Shown piece by piece: positions 1 through 7,578 of a stretch of DNA of 25,908 nt (the stretch's first letter is position 1; every line of letters begins with the position of its first letter). Origin of the DNA: Bacteroidales bacterium (GTDB lineage: Bacteria > Bacteroidota > Bacteroidia > Bacteroidales > UBA7960); contig SKSI01000123.1 in assembly GCA_007123065.1 (NCBI GenBank), forward strand, positions 1-25,908, given 5' to 3'. The translations under genes and the position numbers were made by a program. The notes beneath the pieces are model-generated. The model ran no database searches, had not been told where the DNA came from, and saw only the letters and a program-made list of their open reading frames with translations.

Positions 1-114
1 GGCATTGCGCATGATTTCTTGAAGATGTGAGTTCTCCCGAAGAAGCTCCTTTAAAAGCCTGTGCGACTTTACGGTAATGGCAATCTTGTCTAGTTTTTGG
101 TTTTCAGTCAGCAT
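1..114 (-). CDS. Partial small protein, N-terminal 38 residues, unknown function
   Basis: A minus-strand reading frame opens with ATG at 114-112 and stays open to the left edge, giving 38 complete codons. It begins MLTENQKLDKIAITV and continues with a charged, leucine-rich stretch containing RLLKELLRENSHLQEI, which looks alpha-helical and perhaps coiled-coil. The C-terminus lies outside the window, so length and family are unknown. Its ATG sits inside the last codons of the 56-codon ORF upstream on the same strand (11-nt overlap, different frame), a layout typical of translationally coupled genes. I do not recognise the protein. The frame is short, so chance is possible, but the regular amphipathic composition favours a real gene. 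Confidence 0.4.
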   Translation of the reverse strand, partial: MLTENQKLDKIAITVKSHRLLKELLRENSHLQEIMRNA

Positions 115-274
115 AACGGAGTTTTTTGTTATCAGTATCTAAAGATACAAAAAAGTAACCTAAGGCCGTTTCTTGTTTAATCAATTTAGGATGTCCTTTT
201 TCTTTCGATTGAAGATGCCTTGATTTTGAACGCAGATCCATCATAGGCGGCAAGTCAATACCATACCACACCAT
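104..274 (-). CDS. Small ORF of 56 codons, hypothetical; may be a remnant
   Basis: A minus-strand frame runs from ATG at 274 to a TGA at 106-104. It encodes a basic peptide with the segments YGIDLPPMMDLRSK and ETALGYFFVSLDTDNKKL. An ATG ATG pair at 244-239 is an equally good start and would give 46 residues. The first ten codons of the longer version fall in CCATA-rich, repeat-like DNA, which favours the shorter start. The stop overlaps the start of the next minus-strand frame by 11 nt. No family is recognised. The tandem repeats at 284-368 lie just upstream, so this could be the tail of a gene that has been disrupted. Confidence 0.3.
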   Translation of the reverse strand: MVWYGIDLPPMMDLRSKSRHLQSKEKGHPKLIKQETALGYFFVSLDTDNKKLRYAD

Positions 275-283
275 ACACTAAAA

Positions 284-311
284 CTAAACCCTAAACCCTA
301 AACCCTAAACC
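284..311. repeat. Telomere-like tandem repeat, four copies of CTAAACC
   Basis: Four perfect, uninterrupted copies of the 7-mer CTAAACC occupy 284-290, 291-297, 298-304 and 305-311. Read on the other strand this is (TTTAGGG)n, identical in sequence to the plant-type telomere repeat. In this bacterial intergenic setting that resemblance is probably accidental. It lies between the symporter stop (404) and the small minus-strand ORFs. Confidence 0.9.
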
Positions 312-320
312 ACCCTCAAC

Positions 321-368
321 TCTAAACATCTAAACATCTAAACATCTAAACATCTAAACTTCTAAACA
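321..368. repeat. Tandem repeat, six copies of TCTAAACA
   Basis: Six head-to-tail 8-mers begin at 321, 329, 337, 345, 353 and 361. Five are perfect and the fifth ends in T instead of A. The unit shares the core CTAAAC with the neighbouring 7-mer array, from which it is separated by 9 nt, so both probably arose by slippage from a common core. The block lies 36 nt beyond the symporter stop and is not inside any convincing coding frame. Copy number could vary between strains. Confidence 0.9.
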
Positions 369-403
369 AATATCCCAATCAACAATTCAACCATACAGGG
401 CAA

Positions 404-1873
404 TCACTTCCTGATGAATACCAGTCCGAGGAAGGTGAACAGTCCATTCACGATCAAAATTTCAAATCCGAACTGATACCCATTAAAGAGCCATTCAGAG
501 TTCATGCTTAGCAGATAACTTAAAACAGGTGAAAGGATTGCTACAAGCGGCACATACCCGTCTTTCACCTGCCATTTGGTATACAAACCGAAGAAATAGA
601 GTCCCAGCAGAGGCCCGTAAGTATAACCGGCAATCATGAACAGTTTGCTGATCAGAGCTTCGTCGTTGATGGCACCGTATCCGAGGATGATCAGCATCAC
701 CACGGCAGCAAAAACGATGTGTACCTTATACCGGATTTTTTTGATTTTCTCTTCTGTCATTCCGGGTTGGCGTTTTAAACCAAGGAAGTCAATGCAAAAG
801 ACCGTTGTCAATGCGGTAAGCGTACCATCAGCGCTGGAGTAAGCGGCAGATATTAATCCGAAAAAGAAACAGAGCCCTGCAAAAACGCCCAGATATTGCA
901 GGGCAATCGTTGGAAACAGCTCATCAGAAGTTTGTTCCGCGCCCAAAACCAATCCAACCTCGCCGGCGTATATCCACAGAACTGCACCCAGAAACAGAAA
1001 AAGCAGGTTGACGGGAATGAGGATCGCACCAAATGTCAGCACATTCTTTTGCGCATCGCGAAGGTTGCGACAGCTCAGGTTTTTTTGCATCATATCCTGG
1101 TCCAGCCCCGTCATCACAATCGTGATAAACATCCCCGCAAAAAATTGTTTCAGGAAAAATCGGGGATCATTGTGGTCAAAAACAAACAAACGGGTAAAAC
1201 CCTGCGATCCTGCCTCCGATGCCAGTGCAGGTAAGCCCATATCCAGTTGCCTGGAAATAATCAAAATACTCACAACAACAGCGGTGATCATAAATGTCGT
1301 TTGCAAAGTATCTGTCCAGACGATGGTCTTAATCCCTCCCTGAAACGTATACAGTAAAATCAGAACCATAAACAAAGAAACAGTTGCGGCCATCGGTATA
1401 CCCCAGCTATCGAAAACGAAGCGCTGCAAGACGATTACAACCAGAAACATACGAAATGAAGTGCCGATAAGGCGCGACAGAATAAAGAAAAAGGAACCTG
1501 TTTTGTAAGCACTCATCCCAAATCTTTGCTCCAGATAGCTATATATGGATGTCAGATTGAGGTTGTAATAAATAGGCAGCAGAATTTTCGCGATCACAAA
1601 ATATCCTGCCAGGTATCCAAATACAAGGACCATATAAGAAAACTGCTCGCTTTGTACCAGCCCGGGTACTGACATAAATGTAACCCCGGACAGCGAAGCG
1701 CCTATCATGCCGTATGCAACGACATACCAGGGAGAGTTTCGGTTGCCCAAAAAATAAGCTTCGTTATTTGCTTTCTTTCTGACGGTCAGACGTGATATCA
1801 GAAATATCAGAGCGGTATATATGAGAAATGTTGCTAAGATCAGCAGAGGATTCATAGGCGATATAATATTCAA
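404..1873 (-). CDS. Sodium:solute symporter (SSS family), substrate unknown
   Basis: This 489-residue inner-membrane protein is hydrophobic along its whole length, with about 13 probable membrane segments. It fits the solute:sodium symporter family, which couples Na+ entry to uptake of sugars, amino acids, vitamins or anions. Family-like stretches include NSPWYVVAYGMIGASLSG near residue 50, the TFQGGIKTIVWTDTLQT loop near residue 180, GLDQDMMQKNLSCRN near residue 258 and the AYSSADGTLTALTTVF helix near residue 345. The length is normal for the family. Two starts are possible: the ATG at 1873, or an in-frame ATG at 1855 (residue 7). A TATTTTTG promoter element at 1883-1890 would leave only a few leader bases before 1873, which favours 1855. 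The gene diverges from recR. Nothing nearby reveals the substrate. Confidence 0.88.
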   Translation of the reverse strand: MNIISPMNPLLILATFLIYTALIFLISRLTVRKKANNEAYFLGNRNSPWYVVAYGMIGASLSGVTFMSVPGLVQSEQFSYMVLVFGYLAGYFVIAKILLPIYYNLNLTSIYSYLEQRFGMSAYKTGSFFFILSRLIGTSFRMFLVVIVLQRFVFDSWGIPMAATVSLFMVLILLYTFQGGIKTIVWTDTLQTTFMITAVVVSILIISRQLDMGLPALASEAGSQGFTRLFVFDHNDPRFFLKQFFAGMFITIVMTGLDQDMMQKNLSCRNLRDAQKNVLTFGAILIPVNLLFLFLGAVLWIYAGEVGLVLGAEQTSDELFPTIALQYLGVFAGLCFFFGLISAAYSSADGTLTALTTVFCIDFLGLKRQPGMTEEKIKKIRYKVHIVFAAVVMLIILGYGAINDEALISKLFMIAGYTYGPLLGLYFFGLYTKWQVKDGYVPLVAILSPVLSYLLSMNSEWLFNGYQFGFEILIVNGLFTFLGLVFIRK

Positions 1874-1882
1874 TTAACCGGA

Positions 1883-1890
1883 CAAAAATA
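1883..1890 (-). promoter_or_regulatory. Putative -7 promoter element for the symporter
   Basis: TATTTTTG on the minus strand matches the Bacteroidota -7 consensus TAnnTTTG. No clear -33 TTG was found at the usual spacing. Transcription would start near 1876, only a few bases before the first ATG, so the ATG at 1855 may be the true start. Confidence 0.4.
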
Positions 1891-1925
1891 GCCAAACATT
1901 TATTATTACACCACGCTTTTATTAT

Positions 1926-1933
1926 TAACTTTG
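1926..1933 (+). promoter_or_regulatory. Putative -7 promoter element for recR
   Basis: TAACTTTG matches TAnnTTTG exactly and lies 28 nt before the TTG chosen as the recR start. This predicts a leader of roughly 20 nt. No convincing -33 element is visible. It is divergent from the symporter promoter, with about 35 bp between the two elements. Confidence 0.5.
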
Positions 1934-1961
1934 GCATTTAAAACGAACAACAGCGGCAGTT

Positions 1962-2585
1962 TTGGAAACATACTCTTCGAAAATAGTACAGGCAGCGGTT
2001 GAGGAGTTCTCACGCCTGCCGGGCATTGGAAAAAAAACGGCACTGCGTCTCGTATTGCATCTCCTAAAGCAAGATTCTGAATCTGTTTCCCGTTTTTCGG
2101 AAACCCTGCAACAACTGCACCTCGAAGTAGTTTATTGCCGTGAATGCCAGAACATATCAGACCGTCCGCTCTGTGAGATCTGCAGTTCGCCGCGGCGTGA
2201 CCCTTCTATAGTCTGCATTGTTGAAGACATCCGTGACGTTATTGCCATAGAAAATACCGGTCAGTATAACGGCCTGTATCACGTTTTGGGTGGCATCATC
2301 TCCCCTATTGACGGGATTGGCCCGGATGACCTGAACATTCCGCAACTCGAGTCACGTCTTCACAATAAAAACACTGTAAAAGAGGTGATCCTGGCATTAA
2401 GCACCACAATGGAAGGGGAAACAACAAACTTTTACCTGTTCAGGAAACTTATCCCTTTTAACCTGAAAATATCGGTCATTGCACGTGGCATTGCCATAGG
2501 CGATGAACTTGAATATGCTGACGAGGTGACTCTCGGACGCTCGATAATCAATCGTACGGCCTACGAAGCAACAACCATTAAATAA
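1962..2585 (+). CDS. recR: Recombination mediator protein RecR
   Basis: RecR works with RecO, and often RecF, to load RecA onto SSB-coated single-stranded DNA at gaps during recombinational repair. The 207 residues are the usual full length. In order they show a helix-hairpin-helix with LPGIGKKTALRL (about 19-30), a four-cysteine zinc finger CRECQNISDRPLCEIC (about 59-74) and a Toprim domain starting at VCIVEDIRDVIAIE (about 83). The start is TTG at 1962: no ATG lies upstream in frame, the protein begins where RecR proteins normally begin, and a TAnnTTTG element precedes it at a suitable distance. The glycosyltransferase gene follows after 5 nt and is probably cotranscribed, although no functional link is obvious. 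Confidence 0.96.
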   Translation: METYSSKIVQAAVEEFSRLPGIGKKTALRLVLHLLKQDSESVSRFSETLQQLHLEVVYCRECQNISDRPLCEICSSPRRDPSIVCIVEDIRDVIAIENTGQYNGLYHVLGGIISPIDGIGPDDLNIPQLESRLHNKNTVKEVILALSTTMEGETTNFYLFRKLIPFNLKISVIARGIAIGDELEYADEVTLGRSIINRTAYEATTIK

Positions 2586-2590
2586 ATCCC

Positions 2591-4561
2591 ATGCAGCTTT
2601 CTGTCATAATTGTCAACTATAACGTGCAGTACTTCCTGGAACAATGCCTGCATTCAGTATTCAAATCAGGGAAAGCACTTGATATGGAAGTCTTCGTAGT
2701 TGACAATCAGAGTGTAGATGGTTCTGTAGAAATGGTTCGTCAAAAGTTTCCACAGGCGAAGCTTATTGCAAACAATGTAAATGTAGGGTTCAGCAAAGCC
2801 AATAACCAGGCAATCAAAATCTCAAAAGGGAAATACGTGCTGCTGTTGAATCCTGATACGGTTGTTGAAGATGACACCCTTCCTAAGGTGGTACAGTTTA
2901 TGGATGAACACCCTGATGCCGGTGGACTTGGTGTAAAGATGCTTGACGGTCAGGGTCGTTTCCTGCCCGAATCAAAACGTGGACTGCCAACACCGGGCGT
3001 AGCATTCAGCAAAATATTCGGATTGTCCGCATTGTTTCCACGTTCAAAAGCATTTGGAAGTTATCATCTCGGTTATCTTGACGCAAATAAAACACACAAG
3101 GTACACGTGCTGTCGGGTGCCTTTATGTTGCTTAGAAAGGAAGTCCTGGAGCAAACAGGCGCTCTTGATGAAGATTTCTTTATGTACGGTGAAGACATCG
3201 ACTTGTCGCATCGGATCATCAAAGCAGGGTATAACAATTACTACTATCCGGATGCAAGGATCATCCATTACAAAGGGGAAAGCACAAAAAAAAGCAGTGT
3301 CAACTACGTACTGGTGTTCTACAATGCGATGATCATCTTCGCACGAAAGCATTTTTCACAAAAGAATGCACGCCTTTTCTCCTTCCTGATCAATCTGGCA
3401 GTCTACTTCCGCGCCTTTTTAGCCATTGCTGCACGTTTTCTTCAACGAATATTCTGGCCGGCGCTCGATGCCGCGCTGATATACGGAGGTTTTTATTACC
3501 TGAACAATTACTGGAGCCACCAGGTTTTTGCCTCTGAGGCTACCTATTATCCTCCGGCATATATGCAGTTTATGGTACCGGCCTACATCCTGTTCTGGTT
3601 ATCGGCTGTCTTCATAAGCGGCGGATATGACCGTCCGATACGGCTTTTCAGAATTGTAAGGGGAATCATTTGGGGCACGATCGCGATCCTCGTCATCTAT
3701 GCGCTATTGCCTTTACAACTGCGTTTCTCCAGAGCATTGATCATGCTTGGCAGCTTGTGGGCATTGTTCTCCATGCTGTTGAGCCGCAGCGTATTTACAT
3801 TAATCAAAGAAAAAACACTGCACGTCAGCGGCCCTGCAAGCAAACGTGTTCTCATTGCCGGTGACGGCAAAGAAGCAGCGCGCATCCTCAACATGCTTCG
3901 CCTGAGCGGAAACACCTCTTTTATCGGCCTCATATCACTGCAACCAAAAAAACCGGATCAGGAAGGCTACCTCGGCACGATGGCTCAGATCAACGAAATT
4001 ATTGAGATATACCGCATTAACGAAGTGATCTTTTGTGCTGAAAACATGGCATCCAGTGATATTATCAGTTCTATGTCAAAGCTGCAGAACAAACAGGTCC
4101 ATTTCAAAATTGCTCCGCCTGAAAGCCTGTACATCATCGGCAGCAACAGCATTGATACATTTGGAGACCTTTTCACAATTAATGTCAATGCAATCAATCT
4201 TCCTGCAAACAAGCGACACAAAAAACTGTTTGACCTGATCCTCGCCTTGCTGCTGCTGGCTACGTTTCCAATACACCTGTTATTTCAAAAATACAGGTGG
4301 GGATTCATTAAAAACATCTTCTGCGTACTCTTCAATAAGCTGTCCTGGATCGGATACCATCCAACAGAAGGCAGACAAAACCTACCTTCCATCAAGAACA
4401 GCATTTTGCATCCCGGCGATGCCATTCAGAACAGGGACCTACCCGGGGATACCAAAGAAAACCTGAATAATCTCTATGCCAAAGACTATAAGATTGAAAA
4501 CGACCTTCAGATTATGATCAAAGGCTACAGGTACCTGGGCCGGCGACCCGCATCCGTGTAG
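2591..4561 (+). CDS. GT2 glycosyltransferase fused to a degenerate polyprenyl-phosphate sugar-transferase module
   Basis: The protein has 656 residues. Residues 1 to about 240 form a GT-A family 2 glycosyltransferase, with an N-terminal SVIIVNYN strand, VDNQSVDGS, LLNPDTVVEDD (nucleotide-sugar/metal site) and GEDIDLSHRI (catalytic-base region), as in rhamnosyltransferase-like enzymes. Residues about 265-405 hold several membrane segments. From residue 417 a Rossmann-like domain begins (SKRVLIAGDGKEAARIL), as in WbaP/WcaJ-type phosphoglycosyl transferases. The tail from 541 (KRHKKLFDLILALLLL) resembles the start of their catalytic domain, but jumps at once to a SWIGYHP stretch (585-591) in the position of the usual SLVGPRP. 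The stretch with the catalytic Asp-Glu pair and the KFRTM-like motif is missing. The GT2 part is probably active, with a membrane anchor derived from a phosphoglycosyl transferase. A role in surface polysaccharide synthesis is inferred. Confidence 0.82.
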   Translation: MQLSVIIVNYNVQYFLEQCLHSVFKSGKALDMEVFVVDNQSVDGSVEMVRQKFPQAKLIANNVNVGFSKANNQAIKISKGKYVLLLNPDTVVEDDTLPKVVQFMDEHPDAGGLGVKMLDGQGRFLPESKRGLPTPGVAFSKIFGLSALFPRSKAFGSYHLGYLDANKTHKVHVLSGAFMLLRKEVLEQTGALDEDFFMYGEDIDLSHRIIKAGYNNYYYPDARIIHYKGESTKKSSVNYVLVFYNAMIIFARKHFSQKNARLFSFLINLAVYFRAFLAIAARFLQRIFWPALDAALIYGGFYYLNNYWSHQVFASEATYYPPAYMQFMVPAYILFWLSAVFISGGYDRPIRLFRIVRGIIWGTIAILVIYALLPLQLRFSRALIMLGSLWALFSMLLSRSVFTLIKEKTLHVSGPASKRVLIAGDGKEAARILNMLRLSGNTSFIGLISLQPKKPDQEGYLGTMAQINEIIEIYRINEVIFCAENMASSDIISSMSKLQNKQVHFKIAPPESLYIIGSNSIDTFGDLFTINVNAINLPANKRHKKLFDLILALLLLATFPIHLLFQKYRWGFIKNIFCVLFNKLSWIGYHPTEGRQNLPSIKNSILHPGDAIQNRDLPGDTKENLNNLYAKDYKIENDLQIMIKGYRYLGRRPASV

Positions 4562-4658
4562 ATGATCTATGGTCTTAAGTAAAATCATGTGCATTCAAAC
4601 CTTTTAGAATCTTTTTTGTTTGTCAGTTATAAACTAAGAACATTTTAAACAATAAAAT

Positions 4659-6005
4659 ATGGCAAGCTTTGAATTAAAGATGCCCAAGCTGGGCGAAAGC
4701 ATCACCGATGCCACCATTACAAAATGGTTAAAACAGGTTGGAGACAAAATTGAACTGGATGATCCCATCATAGAATTGGCAACAGACAAAGTAGATTCGG
4801 AAATCCCTAGTCCGGTCGAAGGTGTTTTAAAAGAACAACTATTCAACGAAGGTGATACGGTTGAAGTGGAAACGGTTATCGCCATCATCGACACGGAGGG
4901 TGAAGGAGAAGATGAAAGTACGGAGGAAACATCATCCGCTGATAACGCCGAAGAACCTGTTTCCGAAAAATCTGCCCCGGACAGGAAGCAAGATGATGCT
5001 GACACTTCCCTCCCCCCTGAACGTAAAGGTGAAGGGGATAGATTCTACTCTCCTCTGGTGCGCAGCATTGCCCGGAAAGAACGGATTGCTAGTGATGAGC
5101 TTGACGGCATTCCCGGAACCGGTAAAAATGGACGTCTGACAAAAGATGACCTGTTATCTTACCTGAAAACACGTTCAGAGAAACCTGCCCAAACAGCACA
5201 AAAAGGAGACCCAGAAGCAAAACAAGAAACCGCAGCACAGAGCAAGCCGACAAGCAAGACTTCAAAACCTGCACCACAGAACATTTCTGTTAGCGACGGT
5301 GATCAGGTGGTGGAGATGGACCGTATGCGCAGGCTGATAGCCGACCATATGGTACAATCACTCGACACATCGGCTCACATAACCATCATCCGCGAAGTTG
5401 ATATGACGAAAGTTGTAAAATGGCGGGAGAAGAACAAAGCCATCCTTCAAAAGCGTGATGGAGAGCGACTCACATTTACTCCGATCTTTATCGATGCAAT
5501 TGCCAAAGCATTGCGTGCTTATCCGGATGTCAATGTTTCAGTAGACGGACACAATATCATCAAAAGAAAAAATATAAATGTGGGAATGGCAGCTGCATTG
5601 CCAAATGGCAATCTCATCGTTCCCGTGATCTATAATGCAGATCATAAAAGCCTGCTTGGCATAGCCAAAGAGGTGAATGATCTTTCACAAAGAGCCCGTG
5701 ACAACAAGCTGAAACCGGATGAAATACAGGGTGGCACCTTCACCCTTACAAATTTCGGGACATTTGGAGCCCTTATGGGAACTCCGATCATCAATCAGCC
5801 GCAAGCGGCCATCCTGGGTGTTGGCATGATAGAGAAAAAACCCGTTGTTGTGGAAACTCCCGATGGTGACCACATCGCTATCCGCAATCGGATGGTACTT
5901 TCGCTTTCGTGCGACCACAGGGTCATTGACGGCGCGCTGGGTGGCATGTTCCTGCAAAAAGTGGCAGAAAATCTTGAACAATTTGATGTAAACCAGAATA
6001 TTTAG
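4659..6005 (+). CDS. Dihydrolipoamide acyltransferase (E2 component of a 2-oxoacid dehydrogenase complex)
   Basis: E2 forms the core of 2-oxoacid dehydrogenase complexes and passes the acyl group from lipoate to CoA. The 448 residues show one lipoyl domain (1 to about 78) with lipoyl-lysine K44 in ATDKVDSE, then an acidic Ser/Glu-rich linker. A peripheral-subunit-binding domain begins at YSPLVRSIARKERI and is followed by a second Lys/Gln/Pro-rich linker. The catalytic domain (about 215-448) carries SCDHRVIDGA, with active-site H420 and D424. The TDKVDSE context resembles branched-chain or 2-oxoglutarate E2 more than pyruvate E2, but the substrate is not settled. No E1 or E3 gene lies in the window, so the partners must be encoded elsewhere. 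The 97-nt gap upstream suggests its own promoter, though no clear TAnnTTTG was found there. Confidence 0.92.
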   Translation: MASFELKMPKLGESITDATITKWLKQVGDKIELDDPIIELATDKVDSEIPSPVEGVLKEQLFNEGDTVEVETVIAIIDTEGEGEDESTEETSSADNAEEPVSEKSAPDRKQDDADTSLPPERKGEGDRFYSPLVRSIARKERIASDELDGIPGTGKNGRLTKDDLLSYLKTRSEKPAQTAQKGDPEAKQETAAQSKPTSKTSKPAPQNISVSDGDQVVEMDRMRRLIADHMVQSLDTSAHITIIREVDMTKVVKWREKNKAILQKRDGERLTFTPIFIDAIAKALRAYPDVNVSVDGHNIIKRKNINVGMAAALPNGNLIVPVIYNADHKSLLGIAKEVNDLSQRARDNKLKPDEIQGGTFTLTNFGTFGALMGTPIINQPQAAILGVGMIEKKPVVVETPDGDHIAIRNRMVLSLSCDHRVIDGALGGMFLQKVAENLEQFDVNQNI

Positions 6006-6070
6006 GCAGAAGGACGCTGAGATTTGTTGTATTTTCGTATAAAATTTCCATTTACACAAACACAACGATT

Positions 6071-6901
6071 ATGCAACTTAAACTCACGCGTCCTATTGCT
6101 TTTTTTGACCTGGAAACCACCGGCACCAATGTGGTGAAAGATCGCATTGTAGAGATCAGCATTTACAAAGTGCTGCCGGGCGGTGGCACCGAATCAATGA
6201 CCAAACTTATCAATCCGGGCATCCCCATTCCGCCGGAGGTTACTGAAATTCATGGCATCACCAACCTGGATGTTGCTAATGCTCCTACCTTTGAGCAGAT
6301 TGCAAATCAACTGAACGATTTTCTGCACAATTGTGACCTGGCCGGTTACAATTCAAACAAGTTTGACATCCCCATGCTCATTGAAGAATTTCTAAGATGC
6401 GGGATCAACTTCGACATCAAAAAACGACGCCTGGTTGATGTGCAGAATATTTTTCACAAAATGGAGCCCAGAACACTCCGCGCTGCATATAAGTTTTATT
6501 GCGGCAAAAACCTTGTTGATGCACACTCTGCTGAAGCAGATACCAAAGCCACATACGAAGTTTTGCTGTCACAAATCGAACGCTATGAAGGTGTTCCATA
6601 CGAAGAGAAAGACGGAACGACAAACATACCGATAACAAATGAAATCCAGGCATTGCACGATTTTTCTTATAATCACAACAATGCCGACCTGGTAGGCCAT
6701 ATCGGTTATAACAAAGCCGGCAAGGAGGTCTTTAAATTTGGCAAACACAAAGGTAAACTTGTGGAAGATGTCTTTGCAAGAGAGCCTCAGTACTTTGACT
6801 GGATGATGAAAGCCGACTTCCCGCTTTCCACAAAACAGGTAATAAGGTCGATTATCATGCGAGGTTTTGATAAGGGAAATATGATCATAAAAGAGCAATA
6901 A
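6071..6901 (+). CDS. DnaQ-like 3'-5' exonuclease (DEDDh) with a C-terminal accessory domain
   Basis: The N-terminal about 180 residues are a DEDDh exonuclease domain. Exo I is FFDLETTGT (D13, E15), Exo II is GYNSNKFDIPML (D99), and Exo III is HSAEAD (H152, D157). All four acidic metal ligands and the catalytic histidine are present, so it should be active on DNA or RNA 3' ends. Residues about 215-265 (FKFGKHKGKLVEDV, then YFDWMM) form a small separate domain like the one at the end of exodeoxyribonuclease X-type and DUF3820 proteins. It is not the polymerase III epsilon subunit of a proteobacterium and lacks a clamp-binding tail that I can recognise. Repair or proofreading is the likely role. 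The FAH-family gene begins 5 nt after the stop. A one-mismatch -7 element, TATTTTCG, lies at 6030-6037. Confidence 0.88.
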   Translation: MQLKLTRPIAFFDLETTGTNVVKDRIVEISIYKVLPGGGTESMTKLINPGIPIPPEVTEIHGITNLDVANAPTFEQIANQLNDFLHNCDLAGYNSNKFDIPMLIEEFLRCGINFDIKKRRLVDVQNIFHKMEPRTLRAAYKFYCGKNLVDAHSAEADTKATYEVLLSQIERYEGVPYEEKDGTTNIPITNEIQALHDFSYNHNNADLVGHIGYNKAGKEVFKFGKHKGKLVEDVFAREPQYFDWMMKADFPLSTKQVIRSIIMRGFDKGNMIIKEQ

Positions 6902-6906
6902 TCACC

Positions 6907-7518
6907 ATGAAAATAATCTGTATCGGCAGAAACTACCAGGAACACATTGCCGAGTTGAACAATACAACACCGGAAGCGCCCATGTTCTTTATGAAGCCTG
7001 AGACGGCTCTGATTCGGGCGGGACTGCCCTTTTATTATCCTGATTTTTCAAAAGAAATTCATTATGAGATAGAATTGGTGATAAAAATATGCAGGCTGGG
7101 CAAGCATATTCAGCCTCGCTTTGCATCTAAATACTACAAGGAAGTCGGTGTTGGTATTGACTTCACAGCCCGCGATATTCAGAAGCTATGCAAAGAAAAG
7201 GGACACCCCTGGGAGGTGGCGAAAGCTTTTGACGGTTCTGCAGCAGTAAGTAACTTTGTACCAATTGATGACCTGAAAAATCGGGAAGACATCCACTTTT
7301 TATTAAAAAAAAACGGGAAAACTGTCCAGAGCGGACGTTCGGCTGAGATGATACACCCGCCAGATACACTTATCGCTCACGTGTCAAAATATGTGACACT
7401 GAAAATTGGCGACCTCCTTTTTTCCGGCACACCGGCAGGTGTAGGACCGGTTAAGTCGGGAGACAAGCTTGAGCTTTTCCTTGAAGACAATAAGATGCAT
7501 GAATTGCTGATCAAATAA
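6907..7518 (+). CDS. Fumarylacetoacetate hydrolase (FAH) family protein, acylpyruvase-like
   Basis: At 203 residues this is the compact single-domain form of the FAH family, like acylpyruvase/FAHD1 and YcgM. These enzymes cleave or decarboxylate acylpyruvates and oxaloacetate using Mg2+. The metal ligands can be seen as E54 and E56 in HYEIELVI and D85 in GVGIDFTARD. GRNYQEH at residues 7-13 and FSGTPAGVGP near residue 176 are also family hallmarks. The substrate cannot be told from sequence. It follows the exonuclease gene by 5 nt and is probably cotranscribed, with no metabolic neighbour to hint at a pathway. Confidence 0.92.
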   Translation: MKIICIGRNYQEHIAELNNTTPEAPMFFMKPETALIRAGLPFYYPDFSKEIHYEIELVIKICRLGKHIQPRFASKYYKEVGVGIDFTARDIQKLCKEKGHPWEVAKAFDGSAAVSNFVPIDDLKNREDIHFLLKKNGKTVQSGRSAEMIHPPDTLIAHVSKYVTLKIGDLLFSGTPAGVGPVKSGDKLELFLEDNKMHELLIK

Positions 7519-7551
7519 CTGAAGCATTCACAAGACCGGATCAATTTTCAT

Positions 7552-7559
7552 TACTTTTG
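7552..7559 (+). promoter_or_regulatory. Putative -7 promoter element for rlmI
   Basis: TACTTTTG matches TAnnTTTG exactly and ends 19 nt before the rlmI ATG. No clear -33 TTG is seen. It would drive rlmI and the closely spaced MATE gene. Confidence 0.45.
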
Positions 7560-7578
7560 CGATTTCAAATACCGGATA

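Noticed and set aside
135..148. Palindrome GTATCTAAAGATAC near the left-edge ORFs, first read as an operator.
   Set aside because: It lies inside the 56-codon frame, where it encodes VSLDT, and no promoter was found around it. A 6-bp arm can arise by chance.
284..368. Tandem repeats considered as a CRISPR array or a real telomere.
   Set aside because: The units are 7-8 nt with no spacers, so not CRISPR. The block is internal and short, with ordinary genes beyond it, so nothing supports a chromosome end.
7381..7399. Inverted repeat GTGTCA-7 nt-TGACAC.
   Set aside because: It lies within well-conserved FAH coding sequence (VSKYVT) and the arms do not extend, so it is probably coincidental.
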